DNA of 64,000 bases from Petunia secreta (GCA_029990175.1 JARKIP010000005.1:67334501-67398500), one strand, 5' to 3'; shown: positions 1 through 11,989, counted from the first letter of the stretch. A program made the numbers and translations. Notes: generated by a model not told the origin, from the letters alone.

Positions 1-439
1 CAGACAATTACTGTCATCGAGAAAATTGGAGGCCAAATAGTTTGTCCATTAGTCTACTTGGTTTTCCCACCCATCTATGGTAGGAAAATGTTTTTAAGAC
101 TATTGGAGATCAGGTGGATACTTGGGAGTGGATGATGAGACAAAGTTCAGGACCTATCTGAGATAGATTAGAATTTGTGTTAAAGTGTCCGGAAATAATT
201 TTCAAATTCAATTCAACTGATTGTTGATGATTTGATGTATAAGGTTCCTCTATGTGTGGAAAAATGAATCAAGATTGGCCAGCAACCCACCCACCAGATC
301 CCTATATGTATAGAAGATTGAGTGTCTTTTGTAGAAAATAGCTTCGTCTTATTAGGTTTTCAACTATTTGGTATACTCCTTCTATACGGATTTTTATACC
401 CATAGTATTTATATATTTCTATGTACTTGATATAAAAGA
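1..439. other. No gene seen
   Basis: AT-rich sequence with no open frame that I recognise and no clear repeat. It lies on the low-coordinate side of a minus-strand LINE remnant and may be its decayed 3' end or plain intergenic DNA. Confidence 0.4.
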
Positions 440-490
440 GAAATCATATAACTGATTCCAACTAGCTTGGAATCGAGGCGTAGCTGATGG
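440..490 (+). repeat. RTE/SINE-type 3' tail fragment
   Basis: A phrase reading roughly CCAACTAGCTTGGAATCGAGGCGTAG then TTGATG-like sequence matches the 3' tail common to plant RTE-type LINEs and the SINEs that borrow their machinery. A second copy of the same phrase lies in ISPE intron 1 near 14390-14430. Only the tail is visible; no body is attached. The family assignment is from memory of these tails. Confidence 0.45.
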
Positions 491-619
491 AAAAATGTTT
501 GGGGAATTTTCTGCGTATATCTTGCTGTCTTTTTGAAGAAGGTAACAGTATATTCATCAGCATTAAGGAAATGCTGGAAACCATATTTACAAAAGCTGAG
601 CAAAAAAAAAAACTTGCGC

Positions 620-1955
620 TTCTTACAGCGATTCTAAAAGATCTAACACATCTTCAGCTTCTTCCACAAAACACTCTTTACACCAAAAATATAAAGACAA
701 TATACAATTCATCTTGATTTTCTGTATAGTGCTACTCTTGTCTTCGAAACATCTGCTATTCCGCTCCCTCCATATAGTCCACCAAATGCACCCGGGGATA
801 GCTTTCCACCACTTCTTTTGTATTTTGCTGCCTCCTGGTCTGTACCAACATCTAAGTAACTCACATGTGGTCATTGGCATAGTCCATCTCAGACCAATTA
901 AATTTAGATACAATTGCCACAGTTGTAAAGTTACTTTACAGTGAATGAATAAATGTTGATTGTCCTCTACATTCTCCTGACACAAAAAACATCTAAAGCT
1001 TATCTGAATTCCCCTTTTTTGGATTTTCTCTTGAGTAAGACAAGCTTTTTTGGCTACCAACCAGCTGAAGCATCTGACTTTAAAAGGAGCTTTTGTTTTC
1101 CATATGTTCTTCCATGGCCAGCAGACTTGTTCTTGACCTAAACCTATTAGTAGATGATAAGCAGAAGAAACTGAGAACTTCCCACTGCCATCACCCTTCC
1201 ATTTTAAGTAATCTGCTTCACTTGTTGTTTCCTGAAATAGCTCTCTAGCTCCCTGAGAAGTTCAGCAACTCTCCCCACCTCCCAATCATTCAAAAGTCTT
1301 CTAAAACATAGATCCCATCCCTGTGGTGTCTAAATTTGATCAATAGTACAATCTGGTGATATAGTTAGAAGGAAAAGATCGGGAAATTTGTCTTTTAAAG
1401 GACGATGACCAATCCAAATATCACTCCAGAATGATGTTTTCCTCCCATTACCCACTTGGATTCTCACATTGTTGACTAGAAGAAACCGGTTTTGTGCACC
1501 AATGTCCCTGATCTCCATATTTACAAGTGATCACCTCCTTCCAGAACGAGAGTTCCTCATTATTATACCTCCATAACCACTTCATTAGGAGACTTTTGTT
1601 GTGAATTCTAAGATTTCTAATGCCTAAGCCTCCTGTCTTCTTTCTAGAAATGCAGCTCTTCCATTTAACTAGATGAAAACTCTTCCCTTCCTTATTTCCT
1701 TACCAAAGAAAGTTTCTCCTTAGTACATCCAGTCTCTTTTCCACTTTAGCTGGTAATGGGAAAAGAGACATCACATAGGTAGGTAATGCATCCAAAACTG
1801 AGTTAATCAAAGTGACCCTACCACCAAAAGAAAGATATTGAGACTTCCATCTAGCTAACCTTTTCTCGGCCCTGTCAACTACTCCATTCCATATCTCCAA
1901 AGCTTTATTTTTTGAGCCTAAAGAATGACCCAAATAAGAGGTTGGTAAACAATCT
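620..1955 (-). pseudogene. 5'-truncated LINE (non-LTR retrotransposon) remnant, minus strand
   Basis: Read on the minus strand, three pieces appear in order. At 1933-1700 is the C-terminal flank of a plant LINE reverse transcriptase, with the block WKSQYLSFGGRVTLINSVL followed by LPTYVMSLF. At 1518-1330 is a connector piece. At 1060-623 is the zf-RVT zinc-binding domain, with the CFLC...H.F.HC spacing followed by W..IWRERNSRCF. These blocks are standard C-terminal parts of L1-type plant LINEs. Homology starts abruptly near 1955, so the endonuclease and catalytic RT core are missing, which is typical of 5' truncation during target-primed insertion. Frame breaks separate the pieces. It lies just upstream of the THO7 gene in the opposite orientation and cannot encode an active protein. 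Confidence 0.85.
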
Positions 1956-2186
1956 GTTTCACATCTCTTTTGTTTTCTCTTTTTGTATAGTTTTCATTCA
2001 GAGAGATTTTATCTCAATGATGAATTTTGAAAGTGATGTGTATTTTCTTTAGTGACTCGATTACGCTAGAATACACCTAGTTGTGTTGTTTACCTCTTCA
2101 GAGCTGGAAAGTCCATCCACAGTTTTATGTATTCCATAAGAAGCTGATTATTGGGGATAATTTTTCTTTCAGGATAGGAAAAATAA

Positions 2187-5100
2187 ATGTTGGCAAAAGG
2201 CAGAAAAGTTGCTGGGAAGGGCGAGACAATGACTGCACATTATGCTTTTGGCCCGCATGAAGATGATTTAATTATTAAACATAGACTTCTTACTCGCACA
2301 ACAACCACTAGAGGCGAACCTCCATTGAAGAAACTTCAAAAGAAGTTTACTTCTTTTGCTTTAGAGATAGAGAAGGAAGCTGATAACTATGGTGATTGTG
2401 AAAGACTTGCCAAAGCTTTCTTGCAAGAGCTAAATACATTTGAGATTCCGCTCCTAAAGAGCAAAGCAGTCATAGATGCAAACCTTAGAGAGAAGGAGAA
2501 TTTCAATGATCTGAAAAATGAGATAAATGGACAAATTTTACAAGCTCAGGCTGATATAGAAGATCTCAAGAGGCAACTTGAAGAAAGCAAGATAGAGAGG
2601 CAGCACAAAGAAGAGTGTGAGGCCATCAGGAAGTTGATTGCTATGCAGCCTCCAAGATCTGAAACTCAAAAAGTTCTTACCGAGCTTGAGAAAGAGATAG
2701 CAATGTTGGAGGCAGAGAATACTGCTAGTTCAAGAACATTGGAGCTTCGCAAAAAGCAATTTGCGCTTCTATTACATGTGGTATGTATCTTTCCAAAAAA
2801 TCCATTTCGTTTGTACTGTTGATTTCTGCAGGGAGTTCTGGCTGGAAGTTCATAATTGCTTCTATTGAATTATGGTAGATAAATAGACTCTAGGAATTAG
2901 AGTTATAACACACAAATGAACAAAAGATCCAGAACTTCTTTAGAATATTATAGGATTAACTATTTCCCTCTGGCACTTACATTGCACAGTTTTTATTATG
3001 TATAAACCTGTAAAATGGAAAGAGATTCTCTTGGCTTGATTTGTCCTTTCAGTTTGACTGCGTTATTGTTACTTTTTCAGTTTCAAGAAGAATGAAGGGT
3101 GCAAAGTACGAGGGTCAAACCTTATAATTTCAGTTTCAATTCAGACATGAATTTCTTAATCTTTTTAAAACAAAAGTTACATGGCTAGAAACTAGATAAG
3201 AAGTACTATAACTTGCTATTTTCTTTTTTATAATTAAAAGCATTCTGAAAATATATAAAAATAATTTGGTCATAGAAGAAACTATAGGACTCCCAATAAA
3301 AGGGGGTTGTGGAATCAATAAAGTGATGGTAAAATCTGATGTACTCGTATGTAAGAAGTAATCATCAACAGGGATGAAAATGACAGGCTTCTCAAAGTTT
3401 ATCTTTATTTGCTTCTAGTGTTTTTGGACATTTATAACACCATAGTTGAATCATAATTAGCTATGTGCTCTCATCGAATATAGTCATTTATAATCTTAAT
3501 TAATCTTGTATAACCGCACATCCATCTTAGCATCCGCATCTCTGCAAAACTCATCTTGTGTATATGTGGAACTTTAGTGGCCCAACATTCACTACCATAT
3601 AACATATTCCCCGTCTTATAACTGCACCGTAATACTAACCTTTCACTTTGATAGGCATCCTTGATCCTTCTATCACATAACACCCCGGTAGCACTTCTCC
3701 AGTTCAACCATCCAATTTTAGTTCTATGAGTAATATCTTCATCCAAAATTCCATTCTTTTGAAACACAAGCCTAGTTATCTAAATTGTTTGCATTTTCGC
3801 ACCATACTCCCGTCTAGCCTCACCTCAGCAGTTTGGTGTAACCTTATTAGTCTAAAATTTGGGGTAATTTTAGAGGACCAAAATTTTGTTAACCCAATAG
3901 ATATGAAGTTTGGCGTAATTCTATCGGGCCCAAGTTTGGTGTAATCCCATTGGCCCAAAGTTTGGTATAATTATATTGGATCATTGTTTGGCATAACTGT
4001 ACGGGACTAAAGTTTGACATAACTCTATTGGAGCAAAGTTTGGTATAATCTTTTTGGGCCAAAGTTTGATGTGACACTATTGGACCATAGTTTTGTTTCC
4101 TTATTGCCAACCTAATCTCAAAAGGGCACATTTATTGTGCCATTATACTCCTCGAAAGAAAAAACGGAAATATAACATTTTTTGCTTTATGAGAAAATCA
4201 TAAATATAAATTTTTAATCCGACATAGCTTAACTCCACTTCCTTGCAGTTCAACACGTTATCTCGATCACATTTAAGGCATATTTGAGGTTGCGATATTA
4301 CATTATTGGACCCTGACATTTTGTAGAATAGCATTCTCATAAAAATTCAAGTACATGCCTTAGTGTGATAGCTAGAAAGCTACAAATAGAGCAAATTAAA
4401 GAAATGAGCTATCCCCATCTTGGAGAAACCGCAATATACCCAATACTCTAATTCCGGTATCCTATATTTTTTTAGCTGAGGTTACACATTTGTTAATTTA
4501 CTTTTTATGCTTAGCCTCCCTTTTGTGTGGTTCCTTGGCTATTCAACTTATTTTTTCAGTTTTGTTTTCCTTCTCATGTCAACTCGGGGAGGGGGTGGGA
4601 GGAGGGGGTTGATCTCTTCCCATCGCTGTTTCGAAGGCAATCATGGTTCTATTCACACGACGGATAAACACCATTATAGTATATACTAGTGGAAAGACAA
4701 CCAATACATAGTTAAATCAAATGGAACTTAAAACTGTGACCTCAAATTCACATTATCAAAGCTTGAACCAAAGCGCCCCTAGGGCTTGGTTTTGTGGTAA
4801 GAGCATAACTTTATGTGTGGGCACATCTCGCTTTCGAACTGTGCCACGAACAAAAGCCTGGCATTTAGGTGGAAAGCCAAAACGGTAGAGGGATGGGCCC
4901 TTATCGACTGAGTTTCAAACTTTGTACCACTTGCCGTAGAAGATTTCCCAGTTGTTAAGAAAAAAAAGCCTGAGCCACGGCACTAGGTCTTGGCCGCATT
5001 GGCCATTGGCAAGAACCCTATTTTCTAATCCATGCCTTCAGTTTAATTTTTGAATCTCCATTCTTAAGATTAACAAGCTCAGTGTCTACTGATTAGAACT

Positions 5101-5747
5101 TAGAAGGAACATGTAATAGAAGGGTCTTAATGTTAATGGCACCCCTTATTAGCTCATTTTACTTCAGAGTAATTTTAAGGGGCTTAAAGCATCTCAAATA
5201 TTGAAAGCAGTGCCACTGCTGCTCCATCGCCGTGAAGGGCTATCCTAAAATTACTCTTGGTCCTTTTCCTTGTTCTGCAAATTCACGTTTGGAGCTTTCA
5301 TAGATTTAAATTTAGATATATTCATTTATTCTCTATCTTATTCCTTTCTTAAAATTATTCTCTATCTTATTCTTATTTTCAGCTAGGGCAACTTCCAATT
5401 ACTATAATTTACTTTTATAATAACACCCATGAAAGCAAGTGATGTGTTATAAGCATATGGCAGGATAAGAATCAAATGTGTAGTTTTCAGTGTTTGTAGA
5501 TATATAGGTGGTTACACATTTGCACAAGTGCTTATTATTTTTATCTGTTTTTGAGAATACTTTAATTGGTATTATGGTAAATCTTTTGCTGATGTTCAAA
5601 CTTTTCTCTTAGGTTGATGAGTTGCAGAACACGATAGAGGAAGAACAGAGGAGTTTGGTTGAAGAGATGAGGAATGCAGTTGATGATAATAATAAGAGTG
5701 GGCTGGGGGATGTTACTGGGGGTCCTGAAGCAATGGTTGTGGATTAG
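2187..5747 (+). CDS. THO7: THO complex subunit 7 (THOC7/Mft1-like), two coding exons
   Basis: Exon 1 is 2187-2780 and exon 2 is 5613-5747, joined by a 2.83-kb phase-0 intron (GTATGT...TTAG). The spliced protein is 242 residues, about the usual plant length. THO7 is a subunit of the nuclear THO/TREX complex, which couples transcription to mRNA export and, in plants, to small-RNA production. The N-terminus shows the conserved block IIKHRLLTRTTTTRGEPPLKK, followed by LAKAFLQELNTFEIPLLKS. From about residue 95 to 225 there is a long charged coiled coil (QAQADIEDLKRQLEESK, ELEKEIAMLEAEN, VDELQNTIEEEQRSL) that would pair with THO5. The tail is acidic and ends in MVVD. The ATG is the first in frame after a likely 3' splice site (TTTCTTTCAG, ending 2172), so a 5' UTR intron upstream is probable. 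No internal stops occur. The large intron has collected an RTE scrap, a 26-bp tandem repeat and a SINE. Confidence 0.93.
3471..3767 (-). pseudogene. RTE-type LINE reverse transcriptase C-terminal fragment
   Basis: A 99-codon minus-strand open stretch inside the THO7 intron encodes the terminal part of a plant RTE-like reverse transcriptase. The diagnostic blocks are YGSECWATK, HKMSFAEMRMLRWMCGYTR and a final INDYIR. The residues upstream (ITHRTKIGWLNWRSATGVLCD) also fit this family. The catalytic RT motifs and endonuclease are absent, and a stop follows directly after the last block, so this is a dead fragment. It lies antisense to the host gene. Confidence 0.85.
3828..4095. repeat. 26-bp imperfect tandem repeat, about 10 copies
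   Basis: Inside the THO7 intron the motif AAAGTTTGGTATAATTNNATTGGNCC recurs with a regular 26-bp step from about 3828 to 4095. Copies differ at several positions each, and one unit is 25 bp. The array lies between the RTE fragment and the SINE. Open frames over it come from the regular spacing and are not genes. Confidence 0.85.
4775..4970 (+). mobile_element. tRNA-derived SINE (solanaceous type)
   Basis: The sequence has a tRNA-like head with an A-box-like GTGGTAAGAGCATAA and a B-box-like TTTCGAACTGTGCC. A body of about 100 bp follows, then a tail GATTTCCCAGTTGTTAAGAAAAAAAA. The tail resembles the GATTTCTCGGTTATYAAAAA tails near 11960, 14760 and 20445. It sits in the THO7 intron in sense orientation. 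A possible short duplication AAAGC flanks it, but this is too short to be sure. Confidence 0.6.
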
Positions 5748-7653
5748 CGAGTGAGTTGCACCCAGACTCTGTAACTGTAAGTTTACTCTTTCACACACAT
5801 CTGGCTGTAGCATTTGTCATAGAAGATGGTTGATGTTGGTGAATTTACTTTTACATGATCTAAAGAAGATGTCCCTAAAGATTGTCTTTTTGAGCTCCAA
5901 TACATCAATCCTACAAAAACTAGCAATAGACCTCTTAATGCAGTACCTAATATTGGTATTGTAATCTTCAACTACTATAGCTTTTTTTACGATGTATTAC
6001 TTCATCTTAGAGGATTTACATCTCAGCACTCATAAAGTGCTATGCTAGTATTGCACAAAATTACTGGTGCTGGAGAGGCATATGCATCCTGGTAACAGTT
6101 TCTTTCAGGTTGCTTGTAGGTTTTCTTTTGATTGCATTTTCATCCTTTCTAGATTGCTCAGAGTCAAGTTGATAACTTTTGGCAATCTGAGCTCTATCCT
6201 TGGAAGTATAGGATAAGTTGGATTCGTTTTTATTTGGTGTTGTCACCAGGTCACACACGACACAACCTTGTTGGGATAGAGTTTACTGTTTTGTAATTAT
6301 GTTGAAGGTATAATCCACTGGACTGCAAGAATCATGTTTGGTAGGGTCGACGAGCTGTGAAGGCTTACATATAATTGAGATTGACAAATAGAATATTAGA
6401 TTATGCTGCACATGTAGCTTTAAGTATTATCTTCTGGCATCTCAGACATACCTTTCATCCACATAAACCATATATCTAAGAATGTTAGGATCTGCAAGAA
6501 TTATTAATACAGAATAATTGTTATCTTTCTACTACTCAGTTTAATGACTTCAGTCTTCTTTGATGCAGTTCGCATACTAAGGACAAGTCTTTGCCAGATG
6601 ACAAGTATCTCCTACCAATGGCTGTATTTTAATATTTAGCACTCTTTTGCTTGGAAAAGAATATTCAAACACCTTAGCTTTTTCAAGGCATATTGTAAAT
6701 TATTGGCAACTTTGTATCAGATGCCAAGTTTAGAGAGGTGCAAGTGCAAGGACCTTTGTTTGGATCTCTAATGTGCCTGAGAATCAGCCTCAATTAGTTC
6801 TTTATTACTTCTTTCAGAATTTTGAAATCAGGTTGATTCCAATCCTATAAGTATCAATCAATGAGCCTTTCTTCTCCCACACCCCCAACACCACCGCCCC
6901 CCCCCCCCCCCCAATCCCAACCAAAAGAAAAAGAGGCTATTCTCCTTCCTCTTTATCTGACAGTGTAAGATTTAACAAGGATTTAATTTGTATAAACAAC
7001 TGCTACTACTATTACTATTATGATTATGGCTCATTCTGAAAAACGTTGGGTTGGTTAAATAAATCCTCACTTATTATGTTACTTCGTTTAAACTCATTTC
7101 AGTTCAATATTTCTTACAAACTTATAAACAAAAAGGTAAAAGAAAGAAAAAACCTAATTAATGTAATTCAACATGTTGCAGTAGGTTGTCTGTTTCAATT
7201 TCTAGGTATAATTATTTATTATGGATTTAATAGTATACTTTTTTTAGTCTATCAGCATATAAAATTTAATTAAATCTTATGGTGTTGAGTTTGGCATATT
7301 GGATGTGACTATTTTCCTCGTTAGCCCTGAGTTTGACATGCACAAATTGCTGTGGCAAGAATGAAGATGGATTAAATGCTGATAGAGAACACTTGCCATG
7401 ATATCTCAGTTATTTATTATTGAGAAACTATTCTCTTTTCTGTTTGAGATGTCACATTAAGTCCTATAATTTCGTTATCCAATTCACTTCACTTAGATAG
7501 ATAGTTAATATCTTTACCATGAAACATGGAAAGATTAGTTAGTCTAACTATAAAATATTTTGAATGGACTTCAATTAGAACTTGATCGAATTACTTAAGT
7601 AGTGTTTGACCTTCATTCTTCGGAGTTCACAAAATTGTGTGACTTAATAAACT
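5748..7653. other. THO7 3' UTR and downstream spacer
   Basis: The first few hundred bases should be the THO7 3' UTR. No clear poly(A) signal could be singled out. The rest is AT-rich intergenic DNA with no gene I can support. A homopolymer of about 18 C lies near 6896-6912, and simple ATT-rich patches occur near 7005-7030. Confidence 0.4.
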
Positions 7654-8389
7654 AGCCTGTTTGGCCAAGCTTCTGAAAATCGATTATTTGAGAAGTGCTT
7701 CTCTTGAAAAATACTTTTCGTAAAAGTACTTTTACAGAAAAGCAGTTTGTATTTGGCTAAATCATTTGAGAAGCACTTCTGTCAACGATTGAGTAGTAAT
7801 TTGTGTTTGACCAAGCTTTTAAAAAAGTACTTTTGAGTGTTAAATTACGAGGAAGAACATTTAAAAACTCACTTTACAGTTATTTAACTAGATGAATAGT
7901 TTCAAACAGTTATTCTCAAACACATATTTAAGTTTTTATTTAGTTAAAAATTTTCAAAATACAACATTCATAATAAAATATCCTAGATCTATACCTTAAA
8001 AAAAATATTATTTGATTAAAAGTTTGAAACAATAGTGATGTAGGTATACATAGAAAAAAATACTGTAATTACAAAAAATTTGTACTATTTATATATTATA
8101 ATCATTAGGTTAAAATATATTGGGGGTAAGTAGGTATATAAGTATTATTGGTAAGGATATATTTGGAATGATAGAAATTAAAAACAGCTTCCGCTTCTAC
8201 TCAAAAACACTTTTAGGAAAAAACTACTTTTTTTCAGCTTCTTCCCTACAGCAAAAAAACAGCTTCTGTTGCTACTTAAAAATACTTATTTTTTTCTAGA
8301 AGCTTGGCCGAACACCTCAAATTTTCAAAATAAGTACTTTTGAAGAAAAATAAGCACTTTTGGCCCCTAAAAGCTTGGTCGGACAGGCT
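7654..8389. mobile_element. 736-bp inverted-repeat MITE
   Basis: The element begins AGCCTGTTTGGCCAAGCTTCT and ends with the reverse complement of AGCCTGTCCGACCAAGCTTTT, giving terminal inverted repeats of over 20 bp with a few mismatches. The interior is full of AGCTT, AAGTGCTT and AAGTACTTTT palindromic blocks that recur near both ends and in the middle, so it could fold back on itself. I recognise this as a dispersed MITE type common in Solanaceae. No coding capacity is seen, and the target duplication is not clear. The superfamily is not decided. Confidence 0.75.
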
Positions 8390-9785
8390 CTAAGACACGT
8401 GTAGACCCAAATTTCAAGCTCACTGAGAATACTTTTGTTAGGTAATGTGATGAGATGTCTTAGGCTATCTCGTACTTGCTAAATGTCTTCACATTCGTTC
8501 TGCACAATCCAAGGTGATCCAACAAGACACTGCAGCTATACACTAGCTCTGATAAGACATGGATTCTATAACGCCTCTCTAAGCTTCAACAATAATTGAC
8601 TCCTTAACAAGCTGGACTGGAGAGCCAAAGTCAAGAAGCATGGTGCATATACCATCAATTGCCACCACATACCATACCAATTCTTGTCTATTCTTACTTT
8701 ATACACATGCATCTCTAGAAAAAAACAAAACAAAAAGAATCTCAACTTGGTTAAAATTTAGTCTTTTATCGATCACATACATATCATGTTTAAAAACTTT
8801 GGGAGAACTGTGCTCATTAGATTTATGGCCATCAAATAAATTTTTTGACAAAATATTAGAAGTATCCAAATTTTACAATTGAGAGACCATTTATTTCTAG
8901 CTTTCAAAATGAACAACAAAAGATGCGCATATATATATGTACATTCAAAAGATTTGTTGATGTCCTAAACTGTTTACATTCATAAACATATCATACCACC
9001 AACTTGTAAAATTATAAAATTGATCTAAATCAGACTATTGCACAATGCTAAAAAAAATTGAATGCACATTGTTCACACTTCATACTACCATTTAGAATTG
9101 AGTCGTAGTGGATTGATACTGAATAATATTTTTATTGTCAAATATACAAAGGAACTCAATATTAGAAGTTTCGAACTTTTTTCTCTTGCGGGTATGTTTT
9201 CATAACAACAGTAACAATGTATCCAATATGGTCCTATAAATCAGGTTTGAAGAGGGTCAAGTGTACGCAGACTTTACTCCACCTCAAGTGAAATAGAGAG
9301 ATTATTTCTAATAGACCTTCGGCTTAAAAAAAGTATTTTTAAAAATAAGTTGAAAAATAAAATGGTAAAAGCTAAGATAAAATATGAAAGAAAGGAACGT
9401 TATGCCCATAAAATAGTGATGAATAGCAAAAGCTGAAGAAACAACAACAATAGTAATATATAAAATGAATACGATATTACTAGAACGATACTATATCCTA
9501 AAAATTGCTAGAAGACTCTGACTATCTTTCTAAAATCGTGTTCTACCACATAATAAGCTTTCTTAACGAATCAACAAAAAACCCCCAAGTGGAACAAACA
9601 TAAACTCATGGTACCAAAGTGTAGTTTTCTCTAACTAAAGTGATTAATTTAAACCTTTTACTCAATAACCATTTTGGCATGTAGTTGGTGGAGGAGCATC
9701 TAAAAGTGATAAAAATAACACATTTTTAGTACATATCTCTACACTCAAATAACAGCACATATCTCATCCCTTTTTGTCCCCTTTT
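8390..9785. other. Intergenic DNA upstream of the RING gene
   Basis: AT-rich sequence with no recognisable gene. The last 200 bases before about 9785 become T- and C-rich (CCCTTTTTGTCCCCTTTTTTCTTC), as often seen just upstream of plant transcription starts, so the promoter of the RHC1A-like gene probably lies here. No TATA box was singled out. Confidence 0.35.
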
Positions 9786-9843
9786 TTCTTCTTTTCTTTA
9801 GGGTTCATTTTCCCTTCACTCACTGTGTCCCTTCATCTTCTTG

Positions 9844-10757
9844 GTAAGACCCATCTCCCCTTTTTTACAAATTTAATTTGCATAATTCATTTGTTTAATT
9901 TCAATTTTGTTATCTTAATTTGGTTTATCTAGTTTCTTTTTTTGTTCAAGATTTTGTTACCATGTTTGACATTGTTAATTAAGTATGAAGTAGCTAGCTT
10001 TGTAATTAAATTGTATGATCTTGAGGATTAAAGATCATTAAATGGTCAATTAGTGTAAATTTTGAAATTTATAATCACTATAGCTTTTGGACTTCTATAC
10101 TGTACCTAATTTGGAAAATTTTGAAGAAGTGTGCTCTCTTTCTGGTTTTTTTAACTCGGCGTCTGATACCTGCTTTGGGGTTTGACTAATTCAGATTCGC
10201 ACCAGGAAGTCCCACCTATGGAGATTAAGTGCTCTCCATTTCCGGGGCTCGAATTCTAAACCTCTGGTTAAAGGTGGAGGGGTACTTTCCACCTCGCCAG
10301 TACCTTTGGTGGTCATCTTTATGGTTTTCACTTATTAAGAATTTTTTGAAAAGGGATTAAAAAAGGAGAAGAAAAGACTACATTCTTGATGAGATGAGAG
10401 AGGGTCCCTCTTGTAGTAGAGCTCTTCACTTCCAACCAAGAGGTTGAGAAATTTAATAATGAAGCAGAAATGTGGAGAACCCAGTTATTTAATTAAGACG
10501 TCTTAGATGTACTACTGTACTAGACTACATATAGTTATCGATTCTCTTGAGAGGTCTCAGGGTAAGGGGGAAGGAACTGTGGGTTTACCGGCTTCCAACG
10601 AGTAAGGTCTAATAAGACATGGGTTTTTGTGAGTATGATTGACGCATGACGTTACTTTTGAGCGCTGCCTGATTCTTTGTCTTATACATTGTTTATTCCA
10701 TTTAATGGAACTGGTAGTAATCCCTATTATAATTGAACTCTTAGTTTGTTGATGTAG
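9844..10757 (+). other. Probable 5' UTR intron of the RHC1A-like gene
   Basis: A donor-like TTG/GTAAGAC at 9844 follows a pyrimidine-rich leader. An acceptor-like GATGTAG ends at 10757, 60 bases before the start codon. A leader intron of about 0.9 kb is inferred from these two sites and the lack of coding sequence between them. It holds a dispersed repeat at about 10150-10320. Transcript reads would settle it. Confidence 0.45.
10150..10320 (+). repeat. Dispersed repeat, possibly SINE-like
   Basis: This GC-richer block stands out from AT-rich surroundings. It starts near AACTCGGCGTCTGATACC and includes GGGGCTCGAATTCTAAACC, which resembles a degenerate B box, then GGTGGAGGGGTACTTTCCACC. I believe it is a repeat scattered in solanaceous genomes, but the family is not certain and no target duplication was found. 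Confidence 0.4.
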
Positions 10758-10817
10758 GAATGATCTGCAGCTTGGATTGAAAGTTCCAAGATTTGCTCAA
10801 GAAAGTGCTGATAAGGG

Positions 10818-11774
10818 ATGTCGAGTGGGAGCTATACACATTGGTGTCATAGATGCAGGCAACCAATTCGGCCTCGAGGGCCTACTTGTGTTTGCCCAAA
10901 TTGTGGTGGAGGTTTCGTTGAAGAGCTCGATGACATGGTAGGTGCTAGATCTAATATCGAGGATGATCCTCACTTTGGATTAATGGATCCTTTCCCAGAT
11001 CCAAGATTTGGTATAATGGACGCCCTTGCTGCGTTCATGAGGCAGAGAATGGCAGGAAGAAACTCAAACTTTGACATTAGGACAAGATCTGGCATTGTTC
11101 CTGGACATGGTAGGGGTTTAGGTTCTGGTCCATGGTTGATATTTCATGGGCAAACTCCCGTTAGTCTGACTGAGAATGATGCATTTGAGTACTTCTTTAA
11201 TGGAAGCCAGGGAATGGGGCAGCGGCGACCTAATTTTGATGAGTTGATGGGGCCTGGGCTGCAACAGTTAATTGAGCAGCTCAGTGTGAATGATAGACAG
11301 GGGCCACCCCCTGCACCTCGTTCTGCAATAGATGCCTTACCTACTATCAAGATCACACAGAGGCACCTCAGCACGGATTCTCAATGCCCAGTTTGTCAGG
11401 ATAAGTTTGAATTGGGTTCTGAAGCTAGGCAGATGCCATGTCAGCATATTTACCATTCGGATTGTATCATACCCTGGTTAGTTCGGCACAACTCGTGCCC
11501 TGTTTGCCGTCTTGAGCTGCCTTCCCGAGCCTCTGGGAGCGCCTCGACCAATTGGAGTTCCAGGACTGGAAATGTTAGCAGTGGCAGCAACGGTAGTAGC
11601 CGGGATAATACCAGTCAGAACCAGGGGAGGAGGAATCCCTTTTCATTTTTGTGGCCTTTTCGTTCGTCCAACCAAAACACTGGCAATTATGCTGAGAGGG
11701 GAGGAAGCAGCTCAACAGCACCCTATGAAGAGAACAATGAACCAAATTACCCTGGTTGGCGTTTTAATTACTAA
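10818..11774 (+). CDS. RHC1A: RING-H2 E3 ubiquitin ligase, RHC1A type
   Basis: One uninterrupted exon of 318 codons plus stop. The N-terminus has a zinc-ribbon pair (C10-x2-C13 in THWCHRC and C26-x2-C29 in CPNCGGGFVEEL), the hallmark of the plant RHC1/RZF subfamily. The C-terminal RING-H2 fits C190-x2-C193-x14-C208-x-H210-x2-H213-x2-C216-x10-C227-x2-C230 with all eight ligands present. It is preceded by the family linker PPPAPRSAIDALPTIKI. The tail is Ser/Asn-rich and holds the block NPFSFLWPFRSS near the end, also typical. No membrane segment is visible, so it should be a soluble E3 that recruits an E2 through the RING. The length matches Arabidopsis RHC1A-like proteins. The start is the first ATG of the frame and matches the conserved MSSxxxTHWC. 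The exact orthologue within the family is inferred; substrates are unknown. Confidence 0.93.
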   Translation: MSSGSYTHWCHRCRQPIRPRGPTCVCPNCGGGFVEELDDMVGARSNIEDDPHFGLMDPFPDPRFGIMDALAAFMRQRMAGRNSNFDIRTRSGIVPGHGRGLGSGPWLIFHGQTPVSLTENDAFEYFFNGSQGMGQRRPNFDELMGPGLQQLIEQLSVNDRQGPPPAPRSAIDALPTIKITQRHLSTDSQCPVCQDKFELGSEARQMPCQHIYHSDCIIPWLVRHNSCPVCRLELPSRASGSASTNWSSRTGNVSSGSNGSSRDNTSQNQGRRNPFSFLWPFRSSNQNTGNYAERGGSSSTAPYEENNEPNYPGWRFNY

Positions 11775-11934
11775 AATTTTCTTTCCAGCATCTTTGGATT
11801 TTGCCTATTTTCAAGCCTCAGAAATTAGTTTAAGGTTTATGTTGGGTGTTAGATCTTGAAATTTTCCTAGATGTACTGGACGTGTTTTTGCAATTTGTTG
11901 TACTATGGAAGGAGTAGATCCACGGAGTTCTGAA

Positions 11935-11985
11935 TCGTGCGCCACTGGCTTTTGGGGATTTCTCGGTTATCAAAAAGATTGTTGT
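11935..11985 (+). repeat. SINE 3' tail fragment
   Basis: GCCACTGGCTTTTGGGGATTTCTCGGTTATCAAAAA matches the tail of the SINE at 14682-14780, including the preceding CAGTGGCC-like context. It lies in the likely 3' UTR of the RHC1A-like gene. Only the end of the element is recognisable. Confidence 0.5.
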
Positions 11986-11989
11986 ACTG

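Noticed and set aside
6890..6915. Poly-C run as a structural or regulatory element
   Set aside because: A plain homopolymer in a spacer; it may be partly an assembly artefact, and nothing links it to a gene.
11512..11859. 115-codon + strand frame overlapping the RING gene end
   Set aside because: Shadow frame of the RHC1A-like coding region; no conserved motif.
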